Shown: positions 24,387-33,868, counted from the stretch's first letter. The stretch is 42,519 bases of DNA from an uncultured Acidobacteriota bacterium (GCA_937900045.1 CALCEB010000049.1:1-42519); one strand, 5' to 3'. Notes: generated by a model from the letters alone, not told the origin. A program made the numbers and translations.

Positions 24387-27300
24387 TTAAGAGTTCAATC
24401 CCACGATGGCTAACCTCGGTACTTCTTCCACCGGAATGCCATCGCGATAGGAAATCAGCCGTCCGGAAGTCGAGGGAATACGCTCACCCGGCATGATGAT
24501 TCCGGCCAAATTCAGCGGATCCGGCGCAGAAATCGTGACCATCTCACCAGCCCCTTGCGTCCTTCGTGATGCCCGCAGCGAATCCACGGCCAGCGGCAGG
24601 GCGAATTGTTCGCCAACGAATCCGTCCACAAATCGCCCGCCGCGGACCTCGCCGCGATCCTCAAGCCGTCTTAACATGACCAGCAACTCTCGCCACTTCG
24701 GCCAGTAGGGCTCCCGCGCCAATAACTCGCGGAAGACCACGCCGTGGCGCCTTAGCAACAGCCGCACAATGGCTTCCACCGACTGGCCTGAATCTGCCCC
24801 TTGCCCGGAAAACAGGAGCGACCATCGGCCCGTGCTGTGCCGGGGACGGTGATCCCGGCCGCGGCCCTGTCCGGCGCGCCGCTTTGGATCAATGAGGGCG
24901 CGCAGATTGTCAAAGCCGTCGGCGGTCAGCAATCCTGCCGTCACCAACTCCCACAACTCATTCTCAACTTCGGATTTCAATCGGCCGGTCCCGCGCACAA
25001 TGTCCGTGAAAAACGACGCCCCTTGCGATTTCAAGAAATCCAGAACCTGCCGCGCGCCGGTGCTTAAGGCCACATCTTCGGCGCTTTCCGGCGTCTTGCG
25101 GCGATAAATCCATTCTGAGTCCTCGCGCACGAAGAAGGTGATGGGGCAAACGCTGGTTGGCAGAACCCGCCGGTGAGCCGGGCGAAGCCCCATCCCTTCC
25201 GGCGGACTTTCACCGTCCGGCCGGACGAGCGCCGGATGCGGCGAAAACCTTCCCCAACCCACAACACCCGTGAGGCATAGCTGGTCAAGCATCTTCGCAT
25301 CGTAGCCTGCCACCCGCCGGGCGAGAATCTGCGGCTCCCAGGCGTTGGCGGGAGCTTCAAAACCTTGCAATTGCCCAATCACTTCGGTCAATCCGCGCTC
25401 ACCTGCCACTTGCGAGCCCAGGGCAAGATGCTGCCACGCGAGCAGCCAGCGCATAAATTGCGTGGGCGTGACCGGTTCTATTTCCTTCCGCAAAGCCCCG
25501 AGCGTCAGCCGGTGAATGCGGGCCAGCAGGCGCCGGTCGCACCATTCGACTTCATCCGTACCCGTGAAACGGCCCCGCAAGACATTCCCCTCGGATTCCA
25601 GGCGCAGCAGAGCCGAATGGATCGCGCCGGATGGTTGGCAGAGAACAGTAGCGAGATGGCTCGCCGTCACTGGACTCAGGTGCGCCGTCCAACCGCGAAC
25701 TGCGGCCAGCATCGCTTCCTCGAAGGAAGGAACGGTGTTTTCCATTTCCGCAAAGTCATTCGCAAAGCGCGCTCCCGGGTAAAGGCCGCCGGCGGTTTTT
25801 GCCTTCGACACCGCCACCCATAGCACCTCGTTCTCATGCAGAAGGCGGGCCGCCCGGCGTTCGTTGACCAATTGTTCAAACCATGTGCCCCACAAATCCC
25901 GCACCGTCCGCCCGGACGGGGCCATGAAGCTCTCCGGCAATACAATCAGAGTGTGAAGAGCGTCTTCCACCTCATCCGCGTCGCGCGCGTCAGGCCAAGC
26001 CTCTGCGCGCACCTGCGCCACGGCGGCGGGATCGAGACGGCCCACCTCTGCCAGCACACTCTCCGGCAAGATGCGGCGCATGTTGACGGCTCGCGCCCGG
26101 CGCTCTTCGAGCGGCGCATCATCCAGGTAAGCGTAAGGATTCGAGTTCAGAATTTCATGGGAGAACACCGAGGGCGCCGCGGAATCTACGGCCACGCAAC
26201 GAATGCTGCCATCGCCAATACCGCCCAGCACGCGCTTGAGGCCATCCAGGTCCAGGGCTTCCGTGAAAACGTCCTTCATCACTTCGCGCAGCAGCGGATG
26301 ATCGGGCAGCGCAATATCGCCCACGATGTTGTCGCGGCAGGCGGCGGCGTCCGGGAAGACGGCGGCCAGCAGGTCATCGGCGCGCATGCGTTGGATGTGC
26401 AGCGGAATTTTTTTGCCGTTGCGAAAACGGGTGAGCGCCAGAGCCCGCGTGGCATCCCACCGCCAGCGCGTGGTAAAAATGGGTGAGGCCAGCGACGCCT
26501 GCTCCAGCGCATCCGCCACGGATTGCGGCGAGAGGAATTGGAAGACGTCCCCGAGCGGGAAACTGTGCTGTTCGCCCAGCGAGATGTTCAATCCGTCTTC
26601 GGTGGCCGCCGCCTGCAACTCAAAGTTGAAATTGCGGCAGAATTTCTTGCGCAGCGCCAGCCCCCACGCCTTGTTGATGCGCCCGCCAAACGGCGCATGG
26701 ATGACGAGTTGCATTCCACCCGCTTCGTCGAAGAATCGCTCCGCCACCAGCGTGGATTGCGAAGGGATCGCGCCAAGGGCGGTGCGGCCCGCGAGTACAT
26801 ATTCCACGGCCTGCTCCGCGCCCATCGAATCGAGTCCGCATTCCTGCCGCAACCAATCCGAGGCGCGAGCAAGATCAGCCTTTCTATCTTGGGGATTTGC
26901 CGGCAAATTGGTCTCGGGATCAGGCACGAGCCGGCCAATGGTCTGCCGCAGATCCGAGACTTGGCGGGAGAGTTCTTCGGTGCGCGCGGGCGCCTCGCCG
27001 CGCCAGAATGGAATGGTGGGCGCTGCACCGGGCGCGGCTTCCACCAGCATCCTCCCAGACGCGCTTTCCACTCGCTGGATGCGCCACGAGGTGTTACCGA
27101 GTAGCACGATATCACCCCGGTTGCTCTCCACGGCAAAATCCTCGTCGATGGTTCCAACGGTTGTCCCATCGGGTTGCAGCACCACGGTGTAGAGCGCGTT
27201 TTCCGGAATAGCGCCGCCATTGGTGATGGCCACCAGACGGCTGCCCCGCCGCCCCCGCAGCCGGCGATTCACGCGGTCGTGATGCAGGTAAGCGCCGTAC

Positions 27301-28724
27301 CGACCCCGCCGGGCGCTGATGCCTTCCGTCAACATTTCCACCAGACCGTCGAACTCCGGGCGCTGCAAGTTGCGGTAAGGATCAGCCCGGCGAATTGTTT
27401 CGAAAAGTTCTTCCTCCTGCCAATCCTCGGCGGCGCACATGGCAACAATCTGCTGGGCAAGCACATCCATCGGCGCATCCGGAATTTGAATTTCGTCGAG
27501 TTCGCCTTGGCGGATGGCGCGAACCAGCGCCGCGCATTCGATCAGGTCATCGCGGGTGAGCGGAAACAGACGGCCTTTGGGAACGGCGCCGCGCCAGTGC
27601 CCGGCCCGGCCGATTCGCTGCAAAGCCACGGCGATGGAACGCGTCGAATTGATCTGGCAGACCAGATCGACCGTGCCAATGTCGATGCCGAGTTCGAGCG
27701 AGGCCGTGGCCACCAACGCCCGCAGCTCACCGCCTTTCAGTTTGCTTTCCGCGGCAAGACGAATCTTGCGAGAAAGGCTGCCGTGATGCGCGGCGACTGC
27801 CTCCGCGCCTAACCTCTCCGCCAGCCGGTGTGAGACGCGCTCTGCAAGACTGCGGGTGTTGACGAAAATCAAGGTCGAGCGGTGCTGGAGCGCCAGTTCC
27901 GCCAGCCGGTCGTAAACTTCGTCCCACATTTCGTGGGTGGCGATTGCGCCCAGCTCGCTGCGCGGGACCTCGACCGCCAGATCCAGGGGTCGTGAATGTC
28001 CGAGATGAACCAGAGCCGGCTCCGGGCGGCCAGCGCCCGTCAGGAAACGCGCGATCCGCTCAAGCGGCCGTTGAGTGGCTGAAAGCCCAATGCGGACTGG
28101 CTCCGGACGGCCCGAACTGGTGATGAGCGATTGCAGCCGTTCCAGCGAAATCGCCAGATGCGCTCCGCGCTTGTCATCGGCGACGGCGTGAATCTCATCC
28201 ACAATTACGGTTTCCACATCCTTCAGCATCTCCCGGCCTTTGCGCGACGTCAGCAGGATGTAAAGCGATTCGGGGGTCGTCACCAGGATATGGGGCGGGT
28301 GTTCCAGCATGGCGCGGCGTTCGTGCATCAGAGTATCGCCGGTACGAACCGCAGTGCGAATGGGCGTAAGCAAGAAACCGCGCTCTGCGGCAAGCCGCAT
28401 AATCTCCCCAAGTGGAGCTTCCAGGTTCTTCTGCACATCGTTGCTCAATGCTTTGAGCGGGGAAACGTAAAGAACTTCGGTTCGTTGGGTGAGCTCGCCC
28501 GCCAGACCTTTGCGAACGAGGCGGTCGATACAGGCAAGAAATGCGGCAAGGGTCTTGCCGGAACCCGTGGGCGCGGAGATCAGCGTTGCGTGTCCAGAAA
28601 CGATGTGCGGCCAGCCGAGCCCTTGAGGTTCAGTGGGTTGGCCGAAACGTCCCGCAAACCATTCTTGAACCACCGGATGGGCCCAGGCAAGCGCGAATGC
28701 GGACGAATTGTGGGAAACGTCCAT
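24387..28724 (-). CDS. lhr: Lhr-type ATP-dependent helicase, long form
   Basis: A 1445-residue superfamily 2 helicase. Walker A APTGSGKT is at 51-58, motif II DEIH at 176-179, motif III GLSAT at 213-217 and motif VI QRIGRAGH at 369-376; the Lhr-specific LELGIDIG lies at 343-350. After the RecA pair come the winged-helix/beta-barrel Lhr core and a long C-terminal extension (about 880-1445), as in the full-length bacterial Lhr rather than the archaeal short form. Such enzymes unwind 3'-tailed DNA or RNA:DNA hybrids and are linked to DNA repair. All catalytic motifs are intact. The ribosome site before the ATG at 28724 is weak, but the N-terminus aligns well with the family. The quinone oxidoreductase gene follows closely. 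No Lhr-associated nuclease or phosphoesterase gene is adjacent. Confidence 0.94.
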   Translation of the reverse strand: MDVSHNSSAFALAWAHPVVQEWFAGRFGQPTEPQGLGWPHIVSGHATLISAPTGSGKTLAAFLACIDRLVRKGLAGELTQRTEVLYVSPLKALSNDVQKNLEAPLGEIMRLAAERGFLLTPIRTAVRTGDTLMHERRAMLEHPPHILVTTPESLYILLTSRKGREMLKDVETVIVDEIHAVADDKRGAHLAISLERLQSLITSSGRPEPVRIGLSATQRPLERIARFLTGAGRPEPALVHLGHSRPLDLAVEVPRSELGAIATHEMWDEVYDRLAELALQHRSTLIFVNTRSLAERVSHRLAERLGAEAVAAHHGSLSRKIRLAAESKLKGGELRALVATASLELGIDIGTVDLVCQINSTRSIAVALQRIGRAGHWRGAVPKGRLFPLTRDDLIECAALVRAIRQGELDEIQIPDAPMDVLAQQIVAMCAAEDWQEEELFETIRRADPYRNLQRPEFDGLVEMLTEGISARRGRYGAYLHHDRVNRRLRGRRGSRLVAITNGGAIPENALYTVVLQPDGTTVGTIDEDFAVESNRGDIVLLGNTSWRIQRVESASGRMLVEAAPGAAPTIPFWRGEAPARTEELSRQVSDLRQTIGRLVPDPETNLPANPQDRKADLARASDWLRQECGLDSMGAEQAVEYVLAGRTALGAIPSQSTLVAERFFDEAGGMQLVIHAPFGGRINKAWGLALRKKFCRNFNFELQAAATEDGLNISLGEQHSFPLGDVFQFLSPQSVADALEQASLASPIFTTRWRWDATRALALTRFRNGKKIPLHIQRMRADDLLAAVFPDAAACRDNIVGDIALPDHPLLREVMKDVFTEALDLDGLKRVLGGIGDGSIRCVAVDSAAPSVFSHEILNSNPYAYLDDAPLEERRARAVNMRRILPESVLAEVGRLDPAAVAQVRAEAWPDARDADEVEDALHTLIVLPESFMAPSGRTVRDLWGTWFEQLVNERRAARLLHENEVLWVAVSKAKTAGGLYPGARFANDFAEMENTVPSFEEAMLAAVRGWTAHLSPVTASHLATVLCQPSGAIHSALLRLESEGNVLRGRFTGTDEVEWCDRRLLARIHRLTLGALRKEIEPVTPTQFMRWLLAWQHLALGSQVAGERGLTEVIGQLQGFEAPANAWEPQILARRVAGYDAKMLDQLCLTGVVGWGRFSPHPALVRPDGESPPEGMGLRPAHRRVLPTSVCPITFFVREDSEWIYRRKTPESAEDVALSTGARQVLDFLKSQGASFFTDIVRGTGRLKSEVENELWELVTAGLLTADGFDNLRALIDPKRRAGQGRGRDHRPRHSTGRWSLLFSGQGADSGQSVEAIVRLLLRRHGVVFRELLAREPYWPKWRELLVMLRRLEDRGEVRGGRFVDGFVGEQFALPLAVDSLRASRRTQGAGEMVTISAPDPLNLAGIIMPGERIPSTSGRLISYRDGIPVEEVPRLAIVGLNS

Positions 28725-28855
28725 AACAGTGTCCCGGCAAGTGCAACGGCATGGCGAATGCCACGTCCCGACGGCGCCCGGGCTACGTTCATGAAAACAA
28801 TGCTGAGGATCCCGCCCTGGCGACAGCTCTCTTGACTCCTAAACACCCCAGGGAT

Positions 28856-29743
28856 TTAGGAATCTCTTTTCAAACCGGCCTGTTCCGCTGCCAGTCTGGC
28901 GATGGATGCCCAGTCATCATCCTGCCGGCCGTTGGCAATGGCGGAAAGCATTCGGTCTCGAAGCAGGCTGGCAACCGGCAATGGAACGGAGGCCGCTTCG
29001 CCTGCGGCCAGCGCCAATCGGATATCCTTCAGCCCCAGATTCATTTTGAAGCCCACGGGCTGGAATTTATCCTCTACGATCAGCGAGCCATAAGTCTTAT
29101 AAACCGGGGCCGCAAAGAGCGTGCTGGTGAGAAAATCCATGTATTCGTGCGCGTCGACGCCGTGTTTGCGGATCAGCGCCACCGCCTCACCCAGGCATTC
29201 CAGGACCGATGCGATCAGAAAGTTGCCGCTCAGCTTGATTACGTTCGCCAAGTGGGGTTCCTCACCGAAAACAAAGGTTCGCTGGCCGATGGCATCCCAA
29301 ACCGGACGCAAGTGTTCCACAGCCGCCGCCGGGCCGGCCACCACCACTGCGAGTTTGGCTGCCGCCGCCGCTTCCGGCCGCCCGAAAACTGGCGAGGAAA
29401 CAAAAACCTGCCCGGCTTCACGGTGGGCTTGCTCCAGATCCTTTGCAATCGCAATGCTGATGGTACTCATGGAAACGTGAATGCCACCTTTGGGCAGGGC
29501 GGAGATCAGGCCTTCCGACCCGAAACTGACTGCTTCGAGCGCCTTGTCGTCCGCCACGACGGTGGCCACGATTCCCGTGGCTGCGGCTTCCGCCGGGCTT
29601 GCCGCCAATTTGGCGCCATCCGCCGCCAGTGGCTCTGCCCGGCTGCGCGTGCGGTTGTAGACGGTTACCTCATGACCGGCTTTCAAAACGTTGCGGGCCA
29701 TGGGAAGACCCATGTTACCCAGTCCAATCCAACCCAGCTTCAT
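28856..29743 (-). CDS. Beta-hydroxyacid dehydrogenase (3-hydroxyisobutyrate dehydrogenase-like)
   Basis: About 295 residues. The N-terminal NAD(P)-binding motif GLGNMG is at 7-12, the substrate-binding segment (here VSSPVFGRPEAA, 115-126) has the family's usual DAPVSGG replaced, and the catalytic Lys170 with Asn174 (KLSGN) is present. The C-terminal helical domain completes the fold. The SSPVFGRPEAA variant is typical of the subgroup that includes imine reductases and glyoxylate-reductase-like proteins, so the substrate may be an imine, semialdehyde or hydroxyacid. The ATG at 29743 follows GGAGAAAG at good spacing; an upstream TTG at 29758 overlaps it. It lies 130 bases ahead of the Lhr gene on the same strand, probably separately transcribed. 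Confidence 0.88.
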   Translation of the reverse strand: MKLGWIGLGNMGLPMARNVLKAGHEVTVYNRTRSRAEPLAADGAKLAASPAEAAATGIVATVVADDKALEAVSFGSEGLISALPKGGIHVSMSTISIAIAKDLEQAHREAGQVFVSSPVFGRPEAAAAAKLAVVVAGPAAAVEHLRPVWDAIGQRTFVFGEEPHLANVIKLSGNFLIASVLECLGEAVALIRKHGVDAHEYMDFLTSTLFAAPVYKTYGSLIVEDKFQPVGFKMNLGLKDIRLALAAGEAASVPLPVASLLRDRMLSAIANGRQDDDWASIARLAAEQAGLKRDS

Positions 29744-29824
29744 CTTGGCTTTCTCCAAAATAGAATTTCGCGCGAAGCGCGGCCCCGGCAGGCGCTAAAC
29801 TCCTTGGACGGGATTTGCGCCGTG

Positions 29825-29952
29825 AGTTTTTGCGTAGTGGGTCAGTTTGCTGTAGCGGCGCTCTATGAGCGCCGGAAACTGTTGAGAAATAAAGTTCGGT
29901 GGTCACAGACCGCCGCTACAGCAACCAAACTGCACCACTACCAGTTTTTGCG
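29825..29952. mobile_element. MITE-like element, second core type (copy C) with target duplication
   Basis: The element spans about 29834-29942. Its ends are GTAGTGGGTCAGTTTG on the left and CAAACTGCACCACTACC on the right, inverted repeats of the same type as at 8321-8517. The core is different: a GCTGTAGCGGCGCT half and a GACCGCCGCTACAGC half. AGTTTTTGCG flanks it directly at 29825-29834 and 29943-29952, a probable 9-10-base target-site duplication. No coding capacity. Confidence 0.75.
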
Positions 29953-30021
29953 CAAGCTTGCATGTCCCGCATGATTTGCATCCGAAAGCTGCGGACCTGG
30001 AAAGGTTTGCCCCCTGGAATT

Positions 30022-30258
30022 CTAATCGCCCGGCCGGTGATGCTTCACATGTTGATGATTCGCAACCGGATCGATCAACCGCAAGATATGTTCACCCTTT
30101 TTCTTGTCAAATTTATAAGCCAGAATAGCATCCGCCGCTTCATCGTTCTGCGCCAGCTCGAGCTCCGGGTTATCAATCACGATTTCGCCCGAATTTGTAA
30201 TCCTTAGCTCGCTACCCACTTGCAACGCAATTCGCATCTCACGAGGTTCATCACTCAT
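30022..30258 (-). CDS. Small hypothetical protein
   Basis: This 78-residue soluble protein is acidic in its first two thirds and histidine-rich at its end (NHQHVKHHRPGD). A strong ribosome site (GGGAGG) lies 5 bases before the ATG at 30258, the main reason to believe the gene. Segments such as LRITNSGEIVIDNPELELA and DAILAYKFDKKKGEHILRLID suggest a compact alpha/beta fold, but I recognise no family. It stands alone between the HtrA-like protease gene and a mobile repeat, with 170 bases on the protease side. The His-rich tail could bind metal; that is a guess. Confidence 0.6.
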   Translation of the reverse strand: MSDEPREMRIALQVGSELRITNSGEIVIDNPELELAQNDEAADAILAYKFDKKKGEHILRLIDPVANHQHVKHHRPGD

Positions 30259-30425
30259 GCTTACCTCCCAGAATAGTGTAGCCTGCGGGGCGCAGTTTTG
30301 CCTTCAAAACTCTCCGGTTCACTTTGAAAGGGTATCACGGTACCAAAACCATCCTACAGTTACCAAAAATTCTTGGAAAGCAATTTGCCAATTTGCCGCC
30401 TTCTTTTCGAGCCTGCCGGGGGTGG

Positions 30426-31463
30426 TTAATTGCTCCCGGGGGCTTCCAATGGCACAATCGTCACCTGCTTTCTTTCTGCGCCGCGCAACAAGACGAGGGG
30501 CGAAGCTATCCCCACTTGTTGCTCGGTAAGCAGGCGATGGAGGTCGTCGATACCCGCGATGGGCTGGCCTGCATACTCCACCAGAATATCGCCTTCGTGG
30601 ATTCCTGCGTGATGCGCTGGACTGGCCGGCTCAACGGTGGCAACCAGCACACCGCTTCCGCGTTCCAGGTTGTAATAGCGGACCAGGCGCCGTTGAAGTG
30701 GCACGTTCTGCCCGCCCACGCCGATGTAGCTGCGGCGGATGCGTCCTTCCTTGATAAGCTGCCCTGCCACAAAGTGCGCCGTGGTCATGGAAATGGCAAA
30801 GCAGATGCCTTGCGCGGGCAGGATGACGGCGGTATTCACGCCAATCACCTCGCCTTGAGATGTGACCAGTGGTCCGCCGGAGTTCCCCGGGTTCAGCGCC
30901 GCATCCGTCTGAATAATATTATCAATCATCCGGCCGGACCGCGCCCGCAGCGAACGTCCCAAGGCGCTCACCACCCCCGCCGTCACCGTACACTCGAAGC
31001 CGTAGGGGTTGCCAATGGCAACTACGAGCTGGCCGACGCGCAAAGCTCCAGCATCACCAAACGGCGCCGGAACCAGATTGGGCGCGGTGATACGCACCAC
31101 GGCCAAATCCGAATGCGGATCGTCCCCAACCAGGTCTGCGGGATGCCGGCTACCGTCCGTGAGTGCCACTTCGATTGACTTTGCGCCGCTCACTACATGG
31201 CTGTTGGTCAGGATGAAGCCGTCTGGCGTGAAGATGAATCCCGAGCCGCTGCCGCGCGCTTCGCGCGGTTCGTTCCGCCGTTTCGAGGACACGGATGTAG
31301 CAACATGGATGTGTACAACGGATGGGCTCACCCGCTCCGCCGCATGAATGACGGCGCGGGAATAGGCATCCAGGAGCGCGGAGTCCAAAGCCGGCTCCGG
31401 AGCTTGGGTGGGATGTGCTTCCAGACTTCCGTCGCTGATGAAACTCAGGTCGTAACTCAACAT
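30426..31463 (-). CDS. HtrA/DegP-like serine protease with PDZ domain, no signal peptide
   Basis: 345 residues. The trypsin-like domain has the full triad: His89 (LTNSHVV), Asp119 (HSDLAVV) and Ser195 (NPGNSGGP). A single C-terminal PDZ domain covers about 245-335 (YIGVGGQ, then GVLVATVEPASPAHHAGIHEGDILVEYAG). The chain starts MLSYDLSFISDG and has neither signal peptide nor membrane anchor, unusual for HtrA proteins, which normally act in the periplasm. AAGGAG lies 6 bases before the ATG at 31463 and fixes the start; the frame is open upstream to 31976, but that DNA holds a mobile repeat and is not coding. The likely role is regulated proteolysis in the cytoplasm, or export by an unrecognised route. 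Confidence 0.88.
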   Translation of the reverse strand: MLSYDLSFISDGSLEAHPTQAPEPALDSALLDAYSRAVIHAAERVSPSVVHIHVATSVSSKRRNEPREARGSGSGFIFTPDGFILTNSHVVSGAKSIEVALTDGSRHPADLVGDDPHSDLAVVRITAPNLVPAPFGDAGALRVGQLVVAIGNPYGFECTVTAGVVSALGRSLRARSGRMIDNIIQTDAALNPGNSGGPLVTSQGEVIGVNTAVILPAQGICFAISMTTAHFVAGQLIKEGRIRRSYIGVGGQNVPLQRRLVRYYNLERGSGVLVATVEPASPAHHAGIHEGDILVEYAGQPIAGIDDLHRLLTEQQVGIASPLVLLRGAERKQVTIVPLEAPGSN

Positions 31464-31851
31464 GAAAACTCCTTGGCGTGGAAACGGAGAAGCTGTTTCT
31501 GTCACAGATACCCGGTTGCTTTCTATTGGATCAAAATCGGGGCATTCTGGTTCCATATAGGGTGGAAAAACGGGGCTTCGTGCCTCTAACCTGCTACCTG
31601 GTCCAAACTCCCGACTAGGGACCCAACCGGACTCTGGTCTTGGTAGTGGCGTAGTTTGTTTGCTGTAGCGGCGCTCATAGAGCGCCGCTACAGCAAATTG
31701 CACCACTACCGTAATCTTCAATCCGCTTGTGCAGAATGGTAAGCTAAGACTGCAAAGCCTCTCGGGCCGGCGCGACGAGAAAAAGGCCTCGGTATCCACG
31801 TAAGCCCTCAATGGTTCCCCGGGCGGGAGAACGAGCCAAACAAATATTCCT
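31464..31851. other. Divergent promoter region with mobile repeat
   Basis: The 390 bases between the protease (minus) and MscS (plus) genes contain copy D of the terminal-repeat element at 31642-31710. No gene is supported. Confidence 0.6.
31642..31710. mobile_element. Minimal MITE-like palindromic element (copy D)
   Basis: 69 bases. The ends GGTAGTGGCGTAGTTTG (31642-31658) and CAAATTGCACCACTACC (31694-31710) are inverted repeats matching at 14 of 17 positions. Between them GCTGTAGCGGCGCT (31662-31675) pairs perfectly with AGCGCCGCTACAGC (31681-31694) around CATAG. It is the shortest member of the family; no target duplication is evident. Confidence 0.75.
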
Positions 31852-33711
31852 ATGAAAGCTTCCCATCGCTTAACGCTGATCGTATTACTCGCGCTCATAG
31901 GGCTGGCGATGGCCGGCCTGCTGCTCACCACCGGATCCTCATCTTCCGAAAAGGATGGGAAGTCGCGCACGGCCACGGCTGGCCAGCAGCCGTCGATTGA
32001 CCAAACCCCTCTCCAAACTGCCGTCAGTCTGGCGGGGCTGGCCGTAACTCAAGATGAAAAGCCGCTAGCCCTGGACGCGCAGAGGCTTGCCGACCATGAA
32101 GTGGACCTGGCATTCGCCGCCGCATTACGCGACTTCAAATCCGGTTCCACAGCCCAAACGCCCGAGGCCCGGGCTATCGAGAAGCGGATCGAACGCTTCG
32201 GAGCCAAGGTCAAAGCAGATCAGGAAGCGGTCAAGGAGATGACCGCGGAAGTCCAACATGCCAAAGGGGATCGTCAGGCTGAAATCCAGGGAAAGCTTGA
32301 AATCGTCGAGGCTCAGTTGGATCTGGACCAGGACGCCTTGGCGGACGCCCAGCAGGATATGGCCCGGTCAGGCGGTGATGTGCACAGCAAGATTCAACGC
32401 CTATGGCAGGAACACCAAGCTATCGAGCACACGAATGGGTCAACCCGCTTGGAAAGCGGTCCAGTCACTCCCGCCACGGAAACACTGGGTAGCCTTATCG
32501 ATAAGTGGCGCAAATGGAACGCTCTCCGCATTGAGAAAGCCCAGTTGATCCAAGCCCAACAGAATGCGCTGAATGCGGCTGCAAGACTTTCCCGGCATCA
32601 CGATGCCATGGAAAATCAGGTTCAACAGGAGCAGCCACAAGCGCCACTGGCATCCCCCTTGGCGGCAGCGGGGGCTCAGGGGCAAACGCCGGCAATGCCT
32701 TCCCGCCTAGCCCAGGATGCTATGATGTCATCCCTGCACCACCTTTCCCAGGATGAGATGGATATGGCGAATATGGACCAGCGTATCCAGGACTTGCGGG
32801 ACCTGGGTGCGACGTATGGGAAATGGGCGGCCCTGGTAGCCGTAAGCCAGCGCGCCGCCGTCCATGAAATCATCAAGGCCGCATTCTGGGTCGTCTGGCT
32901 GGTCTTTTTTATTTTCCTGATCAACCGGCTCGTGGACCACCTGCTTGACCGCTTTAAGTTGGAGCGTAAACAGCAACTCACCCTTCGTGGAGTCGTGCGC
33001 TTTGGCGTGGAAGCCGCGGCAGTCCTGATCATTCTGTTTGTAATTTTTGGATCACCCAGCCAGATCCTAACCGTCCTAGGCTTGGCAACGGCGGGCCTGA
33101 CCGTGGCCCTGAAGGATTTTGTGGTGTCCTTCTGCGGTTGGTTTGTTCTGATGGGCCGCAACGGAATCCGGGTGGGGGATTGGGTTGAAGTCAACGGCGT
33201 GCGCGGCGAGGTGATGGAGATTGGCTTGTTGCGGACGATTCTGCTGGAGACCGGCAATTGGACCGAGGCAGGCCACCCCACAGGCCGTCAGGTGGCGTTT
33301 CTGAACAGTTTCGCCGTGGAAGGATACTATTTCAATTTTTCCACTACTGGCCAGTGGCTTTGGGATGAATTTCAGGTGACGGTTCCCGCCGGCGAAAATC
33401 CTTATCCGTTAATTGAGAAGATTCGCGCTATCGTGGCAGAGGAAACCCACGAGTACGCCCAAATGGCGGAAAAGGAATGGCAGCGAGTGACTCGGCGCTA
33501 TGGTGTCGGGGCATTCTCCGCAATGCCCACGGTGAATGTGCAACCCACCGGCTCCGGTGTGCAAGTCATGGTCCGCTACATGACCAGAGCCAACGAAAGG
33601 TCCGAGGTAAGGGGGCGGTTGAACCTCGCCGTGGTGGAGCTGTTCCATGGGAGCAAAGCCGCCGCCGGGGAAACGAAAGCACAGCCAGCTCAAACAGGAG
33701 TTGTAGGGTAG
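31852..33711 (+). CDS. MscS-family mechanosensitive channel with long coiled-coil N-terminus
   Basis: 619 residues. A signal/anchor helix (8-26) is followed by about 300 residues of Gln/Ala/Glu/Lys-rich periplasmic sequence predicted to be coiled coil (for example 112-170). Membrane helices at about 344-361 and 384-400 lead to the pore-lining TM3 region (about 402-435: ILTVLGLATAGLTVALKDF), then the MscS beta domain (RNGIRVGDWVEVNGVRGEVMEIGLLRT) and the alpha/beta C-terminus. MscS channels open on membrane tension to relieve osmotic shock. The extended N-terminus resembles large MscK/MscM-like paralogues. The ATG is the first of the frame and the hydrophobic helix follows directly. It is transcribed alone, divergent from the HtrA-like gene. 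Confidence 0.9.
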   Translation: MKASHRLTLIVLLALIGLAMAGLLLTTGSSSSEKDGKSRTATAGQQPSIDQTPLQTAVSLAGLAVTQDEKPLALDAQRLADHEVDLAFAAALRDFKSGSTAQTPEARAIEKRIERFGAKVKADQEAVKEMTAEVQHAKGDRQAEIQGKLEIVEAQLDLDQDALADAQQDMARSGGDVHSKIQRLWQEHQAIEHTNGSTRLESGPVTPATETLGSLIDKWRKWNALRIEKAQLIQAQQNALNAAARLSRHHDAMENQVQQEQPQAPLASPLAAAGAQGQTPAMPSRLAQDAMMSSLHHLSQDEMDMANMDQRIQDLRDLGATYGKWAALVAVSQRAAVHEIIKAAFWVVWLVFFIFLINRLVDHLLDRFKLERKQQLTLRGVVRFGVEAAAVLIILFVIFGSPSQILTVLGLATAGLTVALKDFVVSFCGWFVLMGRNGIRVGDWVEVNGVRGEVMEIGLLRTILLETGNWTEAGHPTGRQVAFLNSFAVEGYYFNFSTTGQWLWDEFQVTVPAGENPYPLIEKIRAIVAEETHEYAQMAEKEWQRVTRRYGVGAFSAMPTVNVQPTGSGVQVMVRYMTRANERSEVRGRLNLAVVELFHGSKAAAGETKAQPAQTGVVG

Positions 33712-33843
33712 TAGCCAACATCGAATGGTTGCCTCGCAACCGGTCCAATGTCACTCAGAGTCTTCTTCAGGCAGGCGTTATCAGGATTGTTGTCCAGGTT
33801 CCTAACGGGAAGGTAATCGAAGGACCCTTGGCAGCGGCATCGG

Positions 33844-33868
33844 CCGTCCTGCCCCTCCGGCAGGACGG
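33844..33868. repeat. Perfect 10-base-stem hairpin
   Basis: CCGTCCTGCC and GGCAGGACGG surround a CCTCC loop about 130 bases after the MscS stop. It could slow or end transcription but has no T-run, so it is listed as a palindromic repeat. Confidence 0.45.

Noticed and set aside
26326..27192. Plus-strand frame of 288 codons inside the Lhr gene
   Set aside because: Antisense shadow in GC-rich coding DNA; Lhr motifs on the minus strand are intact.
28751..29974. Plus-strand frame of 407 codons
   Set aside because: It is a mirror of the hydroxyacid dehydrogenase gene and of a mobile repeat; no ribosome site or domain.
31464..31976. Upstream extension of the HtrA-like frame
   Set aside because: It contains the copy D palindromic element and Arg/Ser-rich translation; the internal ATG has a good ribosome site.
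33844..33868. Terminator for the MscS gene
   Set aside because: The stem is perfect but no T-run follows and it is about 130 bases from the stop; listed as a hairpin repeat only.
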